Of a stretch of 64,000 nt of DNA, positions 1 to 10,200 are shown one piece after another (the first letter of the stretch is position 1; every line of letters begins with the position of its first letter). The DNA lies in NCBI GenBank assembly GCA_944472135.2, contig OX235263.1:30061379-30125378 (forward strand), given 5' to 3'. The notes beneath the pieces were generated by a model. The model was not told the origin of the DNA. It worked only from the letters and a program-made list of their open reading frames with translations, and did no database searches. Source of the stretch: Trichobilharzia regenti. Lineage: Eukaryota; Platyhelminthes; Trematoda; Strigeidida; Schistosomatidae. The translations under genes and the position numbers were made by a program.

Positions 1-118
1 GGTAGCCCGAATTTTGCAGGCCGACCATAGATATCAGGTGTTCGTCGGCAGGGGATCGAACCCCGGACCACATGCATGGTTGGCGAGTGTTCTACCGCTG
101 AAGCACCGACGCTCCGGA
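1..118 (-). repeat. SINE-A copy (tRNA-derived), cut by window edge
   Basis: On the minus strand this has a tRNA-like head with B box GGTTCGATCCCC (near 50-63) and A-box remnant, followed by the SINE-A body (ACACCTGATATCTATGGTCG). The left edge of the window truncates the 3' part. It differs from the other copies in the head (ctaccgctgaagcaccgacg). The span 119-591 after it shows no recognisable feature. Confidence 0.75.
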
Positions 119-591
119 GTGAGCAGTAGCATGATATTATTATTAGCTGAAACACAATAGCCAGTGGATAAATTTGTAGTAATAGTCGCTAAAATAGATA
201 CACATAATTAAAGATAACAATGTAAGACATATTACATATTGAATATTCAAAACGCAAATGTAATATTCACACACGAAGAGTAACTTCTCTCTATGAATCT
301 GCTGACTCACAGAACTCTTACTAATAATGATATGATGTTGATTTTAACACTTCAGTAGCAACGGTAATTTAAGTCGTATAGGAAATTGTTACATGATTAA
401 AAGTTTGAGATCAATTGGATGCTGGATTCTGACTAGATAACCCATTGATAACGTGCTCTCCACGAAATCTGATCATCCTTGCATACTACTGAAATCCATT
501 TTGAAAATGACTTGTTTTGGTAACTATGAAAATAATAATATTCTGTGATATGTATAGCATGGTGAATTTATGTGATCACTAATTTTATATT

Positions 592-780
592 AATGGCACA
601 GTGGTTAGGACTCTCACCGACCATGCACATGGTCCGGGGTTCGATCCCCTGCCGACGAACACCTGATATCTATGGTCGGCCTGCAAAATTCGGGCTACCG
701 ATACCCATGCTGAAAATTCCATACTTGTACCAAAAATACAGTGTGGAATCAAGCTGTAATCAAAAATTAAAAAAAAAATT
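592..780 (+). repeat. SINE-A copy (tRNA-derived)
   Basis: An A-box-like TGGCACAGTGG at 594-604 and a B-box-like GGTTCGATCC near 638-647 define a tRNA-derived head. The family-specific body follows (CCTGATATCTATGGTCGGCC and the ATACAGTGTGGAATCAAGC region), ending in an A-rich tail. The first bases of the head (GTGCGTCGG) are missing. SINE-A has no matching LINE tail in this window. Nothing else is recognised at 781-1340. Confidence 0.85.
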
Positions 781-1342
781 AAAAAAAATAGATTATAAAT
801 ATCCATTCTGAAAAATAGAATATCAAATACTCGTCATATTGTAACAATGGAAGACAAGGACCAGGCAGCAGATCGTTTATTAAGGAAATCAAAACATATT
901 TATAGATTTTCATGTACATTATTATAGATTATTGTTAGCAGAAAAACACAGTCTTTTGATTGGCGGTTGTTTCTCACAGAAAGTTAACCTTGCATCTCTT
1001 TGTGGCTGTTTCGTGAACGTCAGATCATCTATCTGCTAATTGTATCCGCCTACGCAAAGTCTGCTGTAATTGATTGTTGAATCAGTCTTTGTTCTTGTTT
1101 TCACATGACCAATATGTTGGACATAAACATTGACATAAATTACTGTCTACCAATTTGGCTAGCAGCCAGCTCTCACCACAATATGATTAAACGATGTACT
1201 CCCTGGAAATGGTGTAACAATTAAATCTGTTGACTATGGTCTCATCTTACTAACTTAGATGATGAAAATATTACCTCTGATCAGCTAGTTATGCTAAACT
1301 GCTATTGAACTTTGACAGATTCTTTTGTTACTGTTGCTTTGC

Positions 1343-2310
1343 TGACGCACCCCTAAACCTCGCTAAGCCGGTAGTAAGTCTGTCCGTCTGTTTGCGACAT
1401 AGAACTTTGCACATATGTGTAGCAGTTCAAGTCACCACGCTCCCTCCATGTAGCACACAAAGCAACAGAAGAAAGTAGAAGAAATGCATAATAGAGACAG
1501 TAAACAGAGGTGTGAGACAAAGGAATAGTAATAATGAAGAACAAAACAGTTTCATTGGAAATCTTAAGTCACAGGGAGTGGAAGCATCTGCGTCAGCCAT
1601 TGAGAACGAATTTGAGCCATATCACCAATCGTCTCCAGCCTTCATTGGTTTTTAACGTCCCGAGGACCCTGACCAGGAAGTCTACACTTTCCTACGTGGC
1701 TTAGACTAACTGTTGTAGATTTCATTAACTGATGAAGCCATGTTTTGGTTTGACCACCGCTAGCTCTTTTTCAGCCTGACCCTATGTCAGCTATCATTGC
1801 TCATCGTCGAGGAAGGCGATGACTAGGCCTACGTAACACATGTCCTAACCATCTCAATCGATGTAATTTCACAGCCTCGTCGATTGATTTCCCCTCCTTA
1901 CCTACCACTCGACTGAAGCCTCACATCAATATTGCTCACCTTATTATACCACTTCACATGAGAGATAGAGCGCAGGCACCTATGATCAAAGACAGCTAAT
2001 CTTTTCATGTCTTCCACTCTCAATGGCCAGGTCTCACAGCTAGCCATAAAGGAGAACGGAGCGGACTGCTGAGCAGCACACTCGCCCTTTGGTCGATAGC
2101 CAGTCGGATATCACGTCTACGCCAGAGACAGCGTAAACTGGCATATTTGAAACTAGCCCTCTGTATCCGTGAGGTAGTAAATCAGGTAGAGAGGGAAGGC
2201 TGTGAGTGAGGCTAGTAACTTCACCTCGTAAAAATTAAACCACTCCTACCGAAACTTCACAGATCAAGCTTGAAGCTCTATGTTCCACAGGAAATGTGAA
2301 GGAACAAAAC
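1343..2310 (+). repeat. SINE-B copy split by an RTE-A fragment
   Basis: The left piece, 1343-1377, matches the SINE-B body just after the tRNA head (gacgcac, then cctcgctaagccggtagtaa). The right piece, 2173-2310, continues it (GGTAGTAA, then the gaggctagtaacttc region) to the SINE-B tail (AGCTCTATGTTCCACAGG). GGTAGTAA is duplicated at both borders of the intervening sequence, so the SINE was present first and was hit by an RTE-A insertion. Confidence 0.8.
1378..2172 (-). mobile_element. RTE-A fragment A8 (3' end) inserted in SINE-B
   Basis: Minus-strand 3' part of an RTE-A-like element, diverged from A1-A3. It covers the post-RT region (equivalent of [17 protein letters not shown], many changes) and a 3' UTR ending in a CAGA/GACA-type microsatellite (tctgtccgtctgtttg on plus) at 1378. 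Flanks carry an 8-bp target-site duplication GGTAGTAA (1370-1377 and 2173-2180). It is 5'-truncated, as is typical of target-primed reverse transcription. The frame is destroyed. Confidence 0.82.
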
Positions 2311-2558
2311 AAAAACTGTCCACTCCACTGTCTGTCTGTCTGGATTCAATATAGAACTTGGCACCGAAGTGCAGCAGTTCGAGTTGCCACGTTCCAAATA
2401 GCCCACAGAGGTAGACAAGAAGATGAGTGAAGAGAATCAATAGAGTTTGACAAGTATAAGAGTGAAACAGAATGGGTAATGGTAGAAAGGAATATGAAAG
2501 ATTACAGAGACTGAATACATCTGCGCTGGCCATTGACAACGATTTTGAGCCATGTCAC

Positions 2559-4034
2559 CTATTGTCTCCAGCCATTGATTCCTAGAGTCCCGAGGGCCCC
2601 AACCCGGAGTCTGCATCTCCCTACCTGACTCAGTTTAACTGTCAAGGATTTCATGGATTGATGCCATGTTTTTGTTTGGCCACCACTGGCTCTTTTCCAA
2701 CCTGAACCTATATCAGCTAGCAATGCCCGTCGGGGGAGGCGGTGGTTAGGCATGCGCACCACGTGACCTAGCCATCTTAGTCTATGTAACTTTATAACCT
2801 CGTCGATTGATTTTCCCTCTTTGCCCAACACTCTACGCCTAACGTCAACATTACTTATCTTGTGAAACCACCTAACGTGAGACAGAGATCGCAGACATCT
2901 ATGATCGAAAGCAGTCAACCTTTTCATGTCTTCAACGCGTATTGGCCATGTTTCAGAGCCATAGAGAAGGACGGAGCGAACTGATGAGCAGTACACACGT
3001 CCCTTGGTTGATAACCGGATGTCACGCCTACGCCAGAGATGGTGTAAGTCAGCGAAAGCAGCTCGAGCTTTTCGGATCCGTGCTGAGATTTCATCGCCAA
3101 TCAGTCCGTTGGTGCTAATACAACTTCCCAAGTAGGTGAAGTGGTCAACATGTTCTATCACTTCACTCCCTATCACTAAGTTAGGGGTTGACGTAGTCCA
3201 GTCCTGTAGCAGCATCTTACATTTTGCAGGGGCGAATCGCATGCCAAACATACGAAGATTGCTGCTCAAGGTGTTCAGAAGACTCTGCATTTTGTCAGCA
3301 TCCTCCCCTAACAGGACTATGTCATCTGCATATTCTAAGTCCATAAGATTATTCCCTGGTAACAAGTCGATTCCTAAGTCACTACGTTCAGTTAAGGATA
3401 CTTCCATTAGCATATCTATGATGAAGTTAAACAGAAATGGGGAAAGTGGACATCCCTGTCGGACACCACTGGTTGTTACCAATTCAGATGACAATTCCCC
3501 ATAAGCCCTTACACGACTACGTGAGTTTGAATAGAGTGCCTTGATTAGTGCAATGTACTTTCTTGGCACTCCCTTCACAGTCAGACATTGCCATAGTACC
3601 TTTCGATCCACGGAGTCGAAGGCCGCCTTCAAGTCAAGAAATATGACAATTGTTGGACGCCGAAAAGTGTGTCTATGTTCTAGAATCTGTCGAAGAGTGA
3701 AGATATGATCTATGCACCCTCTACCTGGTCTAAAGCCTGCTTGATTTTCCCTTGTCTGTTCCTCCCGAGTTCTGCTTAGTCTATGCATGATTACTGAGCC
3801 TAGGATTTTAGAGACTATGTTCGTTAGGCTGATCCCCCTATGATTATCACACGAGGACTTGTTTCCCTTCTTGAATATCGGTATAATAAGTGACTTACCC
3901 CAGTCTGATGGTACTGTCTCTGATTCCCAGACTTTGCCTAGTACCTCAGTTAATCTACAAACTAGTATGTCACCCCCATATTTAAACACCTCCGGAATAA
4001 TTCCGTCGGGTCCTGCCGCTTTGCCTCGTTTCAA
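2559..4034 (-). pseudogene. RTE-A copy A1: reverse transcriptase and C-terminal region
   Basis: About 491 residues. RT motifs in order: [72 protein letters not shown] (motif A Asp), [29 protein letters not shown] (catalytic YADD), then the C-terminal [10 protein letters not shown] and RWLGHVVRM blocks. One G is missing relative to A2 near 2607 (caacccggag versus caacccgggag), replacing the last residues. Together with the upstream break this copy cannot encode the whole protein as one chain. Confidence 0.92.
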
Positions 4035-4056
4035 ATTACTGATAGCTTTTGTAACC

Positions 4057-6003
4057 TCACTTACAGACGGCGGACCAGTGTCTATATCCCATTCGGGTGT
4101 GGTGGATGGCGGGGAGGTTCAGTGTGGCTGTAGGCAAGTTAAATTGTTCCTCAAAGTGTTCTTTCCAGCGTTCAAGGCGTCTATCCTGAGAGCTAATTAA
4201 GGAGCCATTTTTCTCAGAAATAGTCTCACTTATGAATTGCCTTCTCCCACCCGATTCTGTGATGAGTCTAAAGAGTTGCCTAGTGTTGCCTATCGCCGAT
4301 GCTTTTTCCATCTCTTTCGCCTTTGTCACCCACCACTGTTCACGGTCCTTGCGGAGACTTTTAGTAAGTTTCCTTTTGTGCAGCTTTCGCTCCTCATTGA
4401 ATTCGGAGCTCGCCGGAATAAGTCTTCTAGCATCTATCAGTTCGGATGAGGCAGTCGAAATCCAGTGGTTTTTACTCACCTTTGGATTTGCCTTATTCAC
4501 AGCTTTTACAGCTGTATCTATAGCTGACTGAATATTCTTCCAGGCTTCTCCAGGGTGAGCACAGCTGTCGAATTCAGATATGCGTTTAGCTAGTTCTTCC
4601 TCAAATAGGGATTTAGTTTCCTGATCGAGCTGGGGACGTGATGGTTTTACCGCCAGCTGTTTCCTACGTCCGTTCAGTCGTAAGCACACACGAGCCCGGA
4701 CCAGTGCGTGATCGGTATCTACACACGTGTTCCAGAAGGAGCGACAATCTCCTACCGACCCACGCCAACGATAGCTTATTGCTATGTGGTCTATTTGTGT
4801 CCAGCGTTGGTTTGATGATGGGGGTCGCCAGGTTAAACAGTGTCTCTCCTTGTGTTTAAAGTTAGTGCTTACAAGAAACAAATGATTATCTGAACAGAAC
4901 TGTAGGAGACGGTCACCGTTGTCGGTTCGCTGGCACGGAACTCCATAGGTGCCACCGACATCCTTCTCAGATTGACACAATTTCCCTACTTGAGCGTTAA
5001 AGTCACCAGCTAGAACGACTATATCTGAGCGTTTAGCCTTTCTCACCAAACTAGACAGCTTTTGGTAGAACTCATCCTTCGTTTCATCCGAACTGCAGTC
5101 AGTGGGGGCGTAGGCGGAGATTACGAAAAGGCATCGGCGAGTAGTGCAGTCCTTTCTCCTTCTTACTGATCCGTTCAGACGGACAGCACACATTCGGCTA
5201 TCTACTGGGATCCAGTCAAGCAATGTCTTTTCTGCCCTAGTACTCAGAGCTATCCCTACGCCAGCTAATCCTCGTGAACTAGCTGTGGCATCTCCTGACA
5301 CCCTCAAGGTGAATTTTGAAGATTCATCCTGTTGGCCAGGTGGGGTTAGGTGAATAACCACACTTGGGTCTTGTATGCGTGTTTCTGAAACACAACATAC
5401 ATCAATGGCTCGAGATGCCAGGGTCTTAGCTAGTGATGCTTGTTGTCCTATTTGGCAAAGTGTCCTAACATTAAATGCTCCTATATGAAATTGGTGGCGT
5501 GGCTTTAGGAGACTATCCGTGGTGGTTTTTTGGCTTTCGTCGTTTTTAGTGGACACAGAGTGAAGAGGGAGTGAGGAGCCATCAAGTAGAGGAGTTGCAT
5601 CACTGGGGGGAAGGCAAGGTAATAGAGATGAAGATGAAGACAAAGATAAGTGAGGATTAGAGAGGTTTTGTGTGCGTTTTGGATTGTGAGGGCGATTGTT
5701 ACTTCCCGGCTGCCCACACCGTGGAAGTTGGTTGCGTGACCGCAGAGCCCAGGGGACAACTGCTTGTGGCCGGTCACACGCGGCCTGTTTTTGTTCGTTC
5801 TTTGTTGTTTTGTGTGCCTCAGTAGCATACTTATCACTCCCGCCCTGTGACACGGCAGCAGGAAGCGCGGTCGTTGTTAATCCGGGCCACGGCCGATCCG
5901 GCATGAAATTTTGTGAATTTGTTTGGATCATGGTATTGGATGAGGTAGCTGCTTTTTGTTTAACCGCTATCCAAACAACCTGCCTGGCATGGTAGAACCT
6001 CAA
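4057..6003 (-). pseudogene. RTE-A copy A1: endonuclease domain and start of RT
   Basis: About 648 residues are open. The N-terminal 180 residues are basic and Ser/Pro-rich. The apurinic-like endonuclease follows: FHIGAFNVRTLCQIG, CVSETRIQ (catalytic Glu), VISAYAPT, VVLAGDFNAQVG (GDFNA box), QIDHIAIS and DTDHALVRAR (catalytic Asp-His). Then comes the linker to the RT ([32 protein letters not shown]). The frame is lost at about 4104, where A2 has two extra bases, giving a false C terminus [14 protein letters not shown]. The endonuclease nicks the target for target-primed reverse transcription. Confidence 0.9.
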
Positions 6004-6089
6004 GAGACATAAGTCTCAGCCAGTATAGCTTGATTAGGTCATTGCGGTGTTCAAGCCCGACCACCACGTCAAGGTAGCAGCTTTCGGTC

Positions 6090-6519
6090 CACATGGTGAT
6101 ATAATACGCTATGCTGTAGAAGTTTAAGATAGACTTTGAAATAAACATTACAAATATTTATATGTCAATATGGAATACGAAATTTTGACTCTAATAACGA
6201 TAACTTCTCACTTTCTAAGTCACGAGCAATTTATAGATATGTATTACAGCTGATAATAAAAGTGAATGAATCCTTTGGCGACTGGTACAATGCACAAGAG
6301 AATTCCGCTAACTAGAAGACTATGGCGATGTGAATGGTTTCACATTAAAGCCCTAGATATCAGTCAAAATCACCAGTGACATAAGTATGAATGATTCATT
6401 TTTTTTTAAAAACGGTTGAACTCTGACAGTCTTATCACTTCTACCTGAAACAGTTATTATAAACAAATTGCGATAAACTTTTTAAAATCGACTAGTTTTT
6501 AATAGTTTTTGTTAAACAG
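6090..6519. other. ASPP 3' flank between stop codon and RTE A1
   Basis: 430 bp with no recognised repeat. On the minus strand no AATAAA is present; an ATTAAA occurs near 6501-6496, only about 20 bases after the stop codon. If the gene ends at 6520, its polyadenylation site is unclear and may lie in or beyond the RTE-A1 insertion. Confidence 0.4.
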
Positions 6520-7261
6520 TCAACTTACTTCATCTGACGACTGACGATCATCAGTTTTAAGTCCAGTGAAATTAATAGATGGACGCGAAATGCATTGTTT
6601 AACTTCATTTAGTGATGATGACAGCGATTGTGATTTAGCTGCAGAAACATCACTGATTTCCACTGACACATGCGTATAACCACGATCTTTGTTATTATTA
6701 TTATTATTATTGTTAACATTATCACCGATATTATTATCACTAACAAAATTATCATTAGATGAAATAAATTGTAGCTTTGATTCCCCTCCAGGTGGTAATG
6801 ACTGATTATTATCACAGCCTTTATAATCCATAGCCGGATAATGATCACCTTTTGCATCTGCCTCACCACCACCACCACCACCACCACCATCGTCTTCGCA
6901 GCCATCCCCCTCATCATCCTCCTCCTCATCGTCATATTCACTCCAAATAATTGATTTCGTTGTAAAATTCTTAGGCATTTCCATAATTGGTAAACTAGCC
7001 GGTGGGATACGTACCAATGGATAACAGGATATGTGTGATCGTGGCACTAAACCCGTTGACCTTCAGAATTTTCAGCCAACATCCATTCTATTTCACCAGG
7101 TGGTTCACGATTTATAATAGTTAAGACTTCATTCGGTTTCATTGGTAATTCATCGGCTTCTAAATGTGCATCTATAGAACCAGGACCAGCTGCTTCTATA
7201 CCACGAGGAAACAGGGCATATACTCGACCAGATGAAGCAGAACCAAGACGTTCATGTTGAA
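6520..7261 (-). CDS. ASPP: ASPP last exon: SH3 domain with one-base frame break, then acidic/Gly/Asn-rich tail
   Basis: The acceptor ctctatcag lies at 7270-7262. The first frame reads [20 protein letters not shown], then a longer RT loop ([16 protein letters not shown]) and [32 protein letters not shown]. Just after, at 7061-7060, the frame stops making sense (TAG at 7050-7048) and the match continues one frame over as [18 protein letters not shown]. That is the SH3 3-10 helix/last strand corresponding to human GYVPRNLLGLYPRI. A single missing base is the simplest explanation. The rest, about 150 residues, is an acidic run, Gly8, an Asn8 run and a Ser-rich end, stopping at TGA 6522-6520. A perfect donor-like GTAAGT at 6528-6523 means the exon could instead end at 6529 and splice onward. 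The SH3 lacks the usual ALYDY (here ALFPR). Confidence 0.85.
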
Positions 7262-10200
7262 CTGATAGAGATTAAGAAAAAAAACCCGGTATAAATGACA
7301 TAGATAAACAAATATCTAAAAATTTATTATTTTGATATACTGTGTACTTTTTCTAATAGGGGTTGATAAGTTTATAACTCAAAATGAAAATTTATAATCA
7401 AATTAGTTGTGCGACTGTTAGATGGACCAGAAAATCAATGAAATCCTTCTCATAGTCTGTTCCCGAAACAACAGTGTTTCTTGGGGAAAAAAATAGTCTA
7501 ACGATGAATAAATGATAAAATAGACACTATCAATACTGAACAATTCACAATCCAGATCAACCAAACAAATAATCTAAATGATAACCGTTATACAAGTGGT
7601 AGATCTTGTCACACAGTGATTCAGTGAATTACGCTTTGGTGTTTAAAACAAGGGGTGCTGAAATGCAGCTTCTATTGGGAATTCTGTCATTCACCAGGAT
7701 TCAGGCGCGACTAGATGACGAGTGCCACATACGGTGCGAAATGAGTGTCTCGGATTCTGCTGATAGCCCCTACCCAACAATATATATATATATAATTTGA
7801 CTTCAGTATATATACCAAAATATTAATGTTTCAAGCTAATAATGGATTCAAAAGAAGTCACTATTATAGATCACTATGGTATTGTACAGTATCTTACCGC
7901 ATCTGAAAACTTTCGACAGTGTTCCCTTGGATTACAGCCTATTAGAGGAGGAGCAGCAAACATGCTTGTTTCGTAGTATGAATTTCCTGGACTACATTCT
8001 TCATGAAATCATTGGTGCACACCACTGAAGATATCCAGACTGGGATGAAATATGAGTCTAGTGTTCAGTTTGTGATGAAATCAAGTGTTTTCAATGTTGA
8101 TATCTTAATAATTATGGAGTTTCAATGAGAAGTGACTAACAATAAGGTCCGCAATACGGGTATGAGAAGGTAGAATTCGTGGATCACTGGATCCCAGATC
8201 GTCGACTCAATGATGAATATACTACTCTCGTAACCTCAGGCCCCTAGCCTCGGTCTTCGATGAAATTATGGATTCGCATGGTTGAAACGTTCTTCACAAA
8301 GCAAACCCACTGTTCAGTACTCAATTTTCATCCCAATGATCTAACTAATTTTCCTATGTGATAGCCAATAAATTATTGTGGTTACCTCACTTTAAAAGAC
8401 AAAATGCAGATGATACATCTAAGTTCAGATAGTCTTAATTATCAGTAAATTTGGTTGGTTATTTGTGTAGTTTCCTCTATTAAACTGGAATTAAGCAATA
8501 GGCAACTAGATGCATCTCAGATTTCTACGAGTGATTGTCAGAAGGTGAAGGCTCATAATTCAATCTTTTCCAATTGTTATGTAAAGATCTATGATTGGCT
8601 TTAGTTGTTTCTATTGTCACTGTTACTAATTAGTTAGTGGAAAATGATGAAATCTCGCCAAATGGATTCATTCTCGACTACTCTTAAAAGTAGTATAGCC
8701 AAGAAGCCATAATAAAATCGGAAATAATGGCATCAATCACATAGCAGGAGCACATTCAAAACTGAAAGATCTCAAATAGGATGAGACATAACACTTGCCG
8801 GCTTTCTAACTGATATGTACCCATATAATATGTGTGTTTTGTTTGACAGTCTGACCTTGGTGATATGTATCCATATAATATGTGTGTTTGTTTGACAGTC
8901 GGTTATATTTTACTATGTATACATGGGTCGATATTCCATTATAATTAGCCAATCATGTTAAGACTGTCTATTGATTTGTTCATTTCGAATATTCGCTCAC
9001 ACACTTGTTCGGACATTCATATTTTTGCTCTCACACTCTTGTGTGACATTGATTCTCCTTGTGTTTGGAAAATAGAAGTATCATCGCAAACCTAGTGGTC
9101 TTCTGATTTCCGTCTTTCTTGCGTCAGGACTATTAAATTCTCGACCAGTACATAACACTAACCGATCAACAGCAAACACTGTAACGGGTCAAATGTCTAG
9201 ATATCATCAAATAAACACAATTTGACCAACTCATATTCAAGTATTAGTTTTATAGGGATTTCTGTTTGATTGCATGGAGGATTTCTGGTGGGAAGCTGTG
9301 ACCATTAGCGTACAACAGGTCGCAGATGAGGCAGTAACTCATCGAAAAAGACATTGTGAAATGGTCGCGCTATGTCGTGAATTGGCAGAAGTTAGAATTC
9401 ATGGGCCGACTATTGGATCAGGTCCCAGTGACTTAATGGTCTATGAGCTCGCTTGCCTTGTAACCAGAAGATCCTGGGTTCGAACCCCAGTCGGTGTGTA
9501 CTGCTGAAGGGTCCCAAACTAGGCTGACGAAACAGCTGTCCAGTACTCCCTGCAGGTTTTCCGGTGGTTCTCTAACTGATGTCAGCTCATGATGAAATCC
9601 TCCATGCAATCAACTCATATTCATCAATTAGCGAGAAGAATTTCCAAGTTTTGAAGATAAGAACAAATATTTCACTTGTTGAGATTTAATCATATTAAAC
9701 AGTAATTTCCTAAGTAAAGTATCCACTTTCAAACAATATAATTCGGCCTAAGGCATGACTTCAAAGCTGTGAAATGTAAATAATTTCATTCGTATAATTA
9801 TAAATGGTTGGTTTTTCAACTAACGTGCTACATTTACTGTTTAGAACAAAGTAGAAAATCAACGCTTATTCATTCTTACAAATAGACATATGTAACACAA
9901 ATCAAAATATGGATGTCAACTCAATTATGAGAATCAACGGTGAATAATCTCTAGAAGTTGGCAACAGAATGTTAGTTACTAAGGGATATATATTCGGCGC
10001 ATATGTAGCACTGATACTGTGGAAGATGAGCTATACATTTTGAGGAAAATCCTAGTGGGAAATGGATTTCCACCACGTTTTATAGATAAGAATATACATT
10101 CAAAGCATACAAAACGTGACTTATCAACCGTTCCCAAGAAAATACTTTACATGAGCTTGGAGTTCAAAGGGGACTTAGCTTCCGATATCATGAAACGAAG

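Larger units (their letters stand above)
2331..6089 (-). mobile_element. RTE-type non-LTR retrotransposon, family A, copy A1 (near full length)
   Basis: The 5' end is GACCGAAAGCTGCTACC at 6089; the 3' end is a short (CAGA)n microsatellite near 2331-2341. It holds endonuclease and reverse-transcriptase coding sequence in one direction, split in two frames (about 6003-4057 and 4034-2559). The clade (RTE-like, SR2/Perere-3 sort) is judged from the post-RT region ([26 protein letters not shown]) and tail type; a specific family name cannot be assigned. It is nearly identical to A3 at the other end of the window in opposite orientation, so it is recent. It lies just downstream of the ASPP stop codon. 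Confidence 0.93.

Noticed and set aside
2331..6089. A target-site duplication CCAC for RTE A1
   Set aside because: Only four bases match across the flanks, which is expected by chance.
6609..6941. A second minus-strand frame with Val and Met runs overlapping the ASPP tail
   Set aside because: It is a shadow of the Gly/Asn-coding repeats in another frame.
7048..7061. A 14-bp GT...AG segment (gtcaacgggtttag on minus) whose removal also restores the ASPP frame
   Set aside because: It is far too short for a spliceosomal intron, and keeping its codons in the shifted frame gives a better SH3 ([10 protein letters not shown]). A one-base error is simpler.
8890..9140. A second LTR-like segment (CCAATCATG, then TCTTGCGTCAGGACTATTAA)
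   Set aside because: There is no clear similarity to the 16.7-kb segment, no TATA/AATAAA order and no defined ends.
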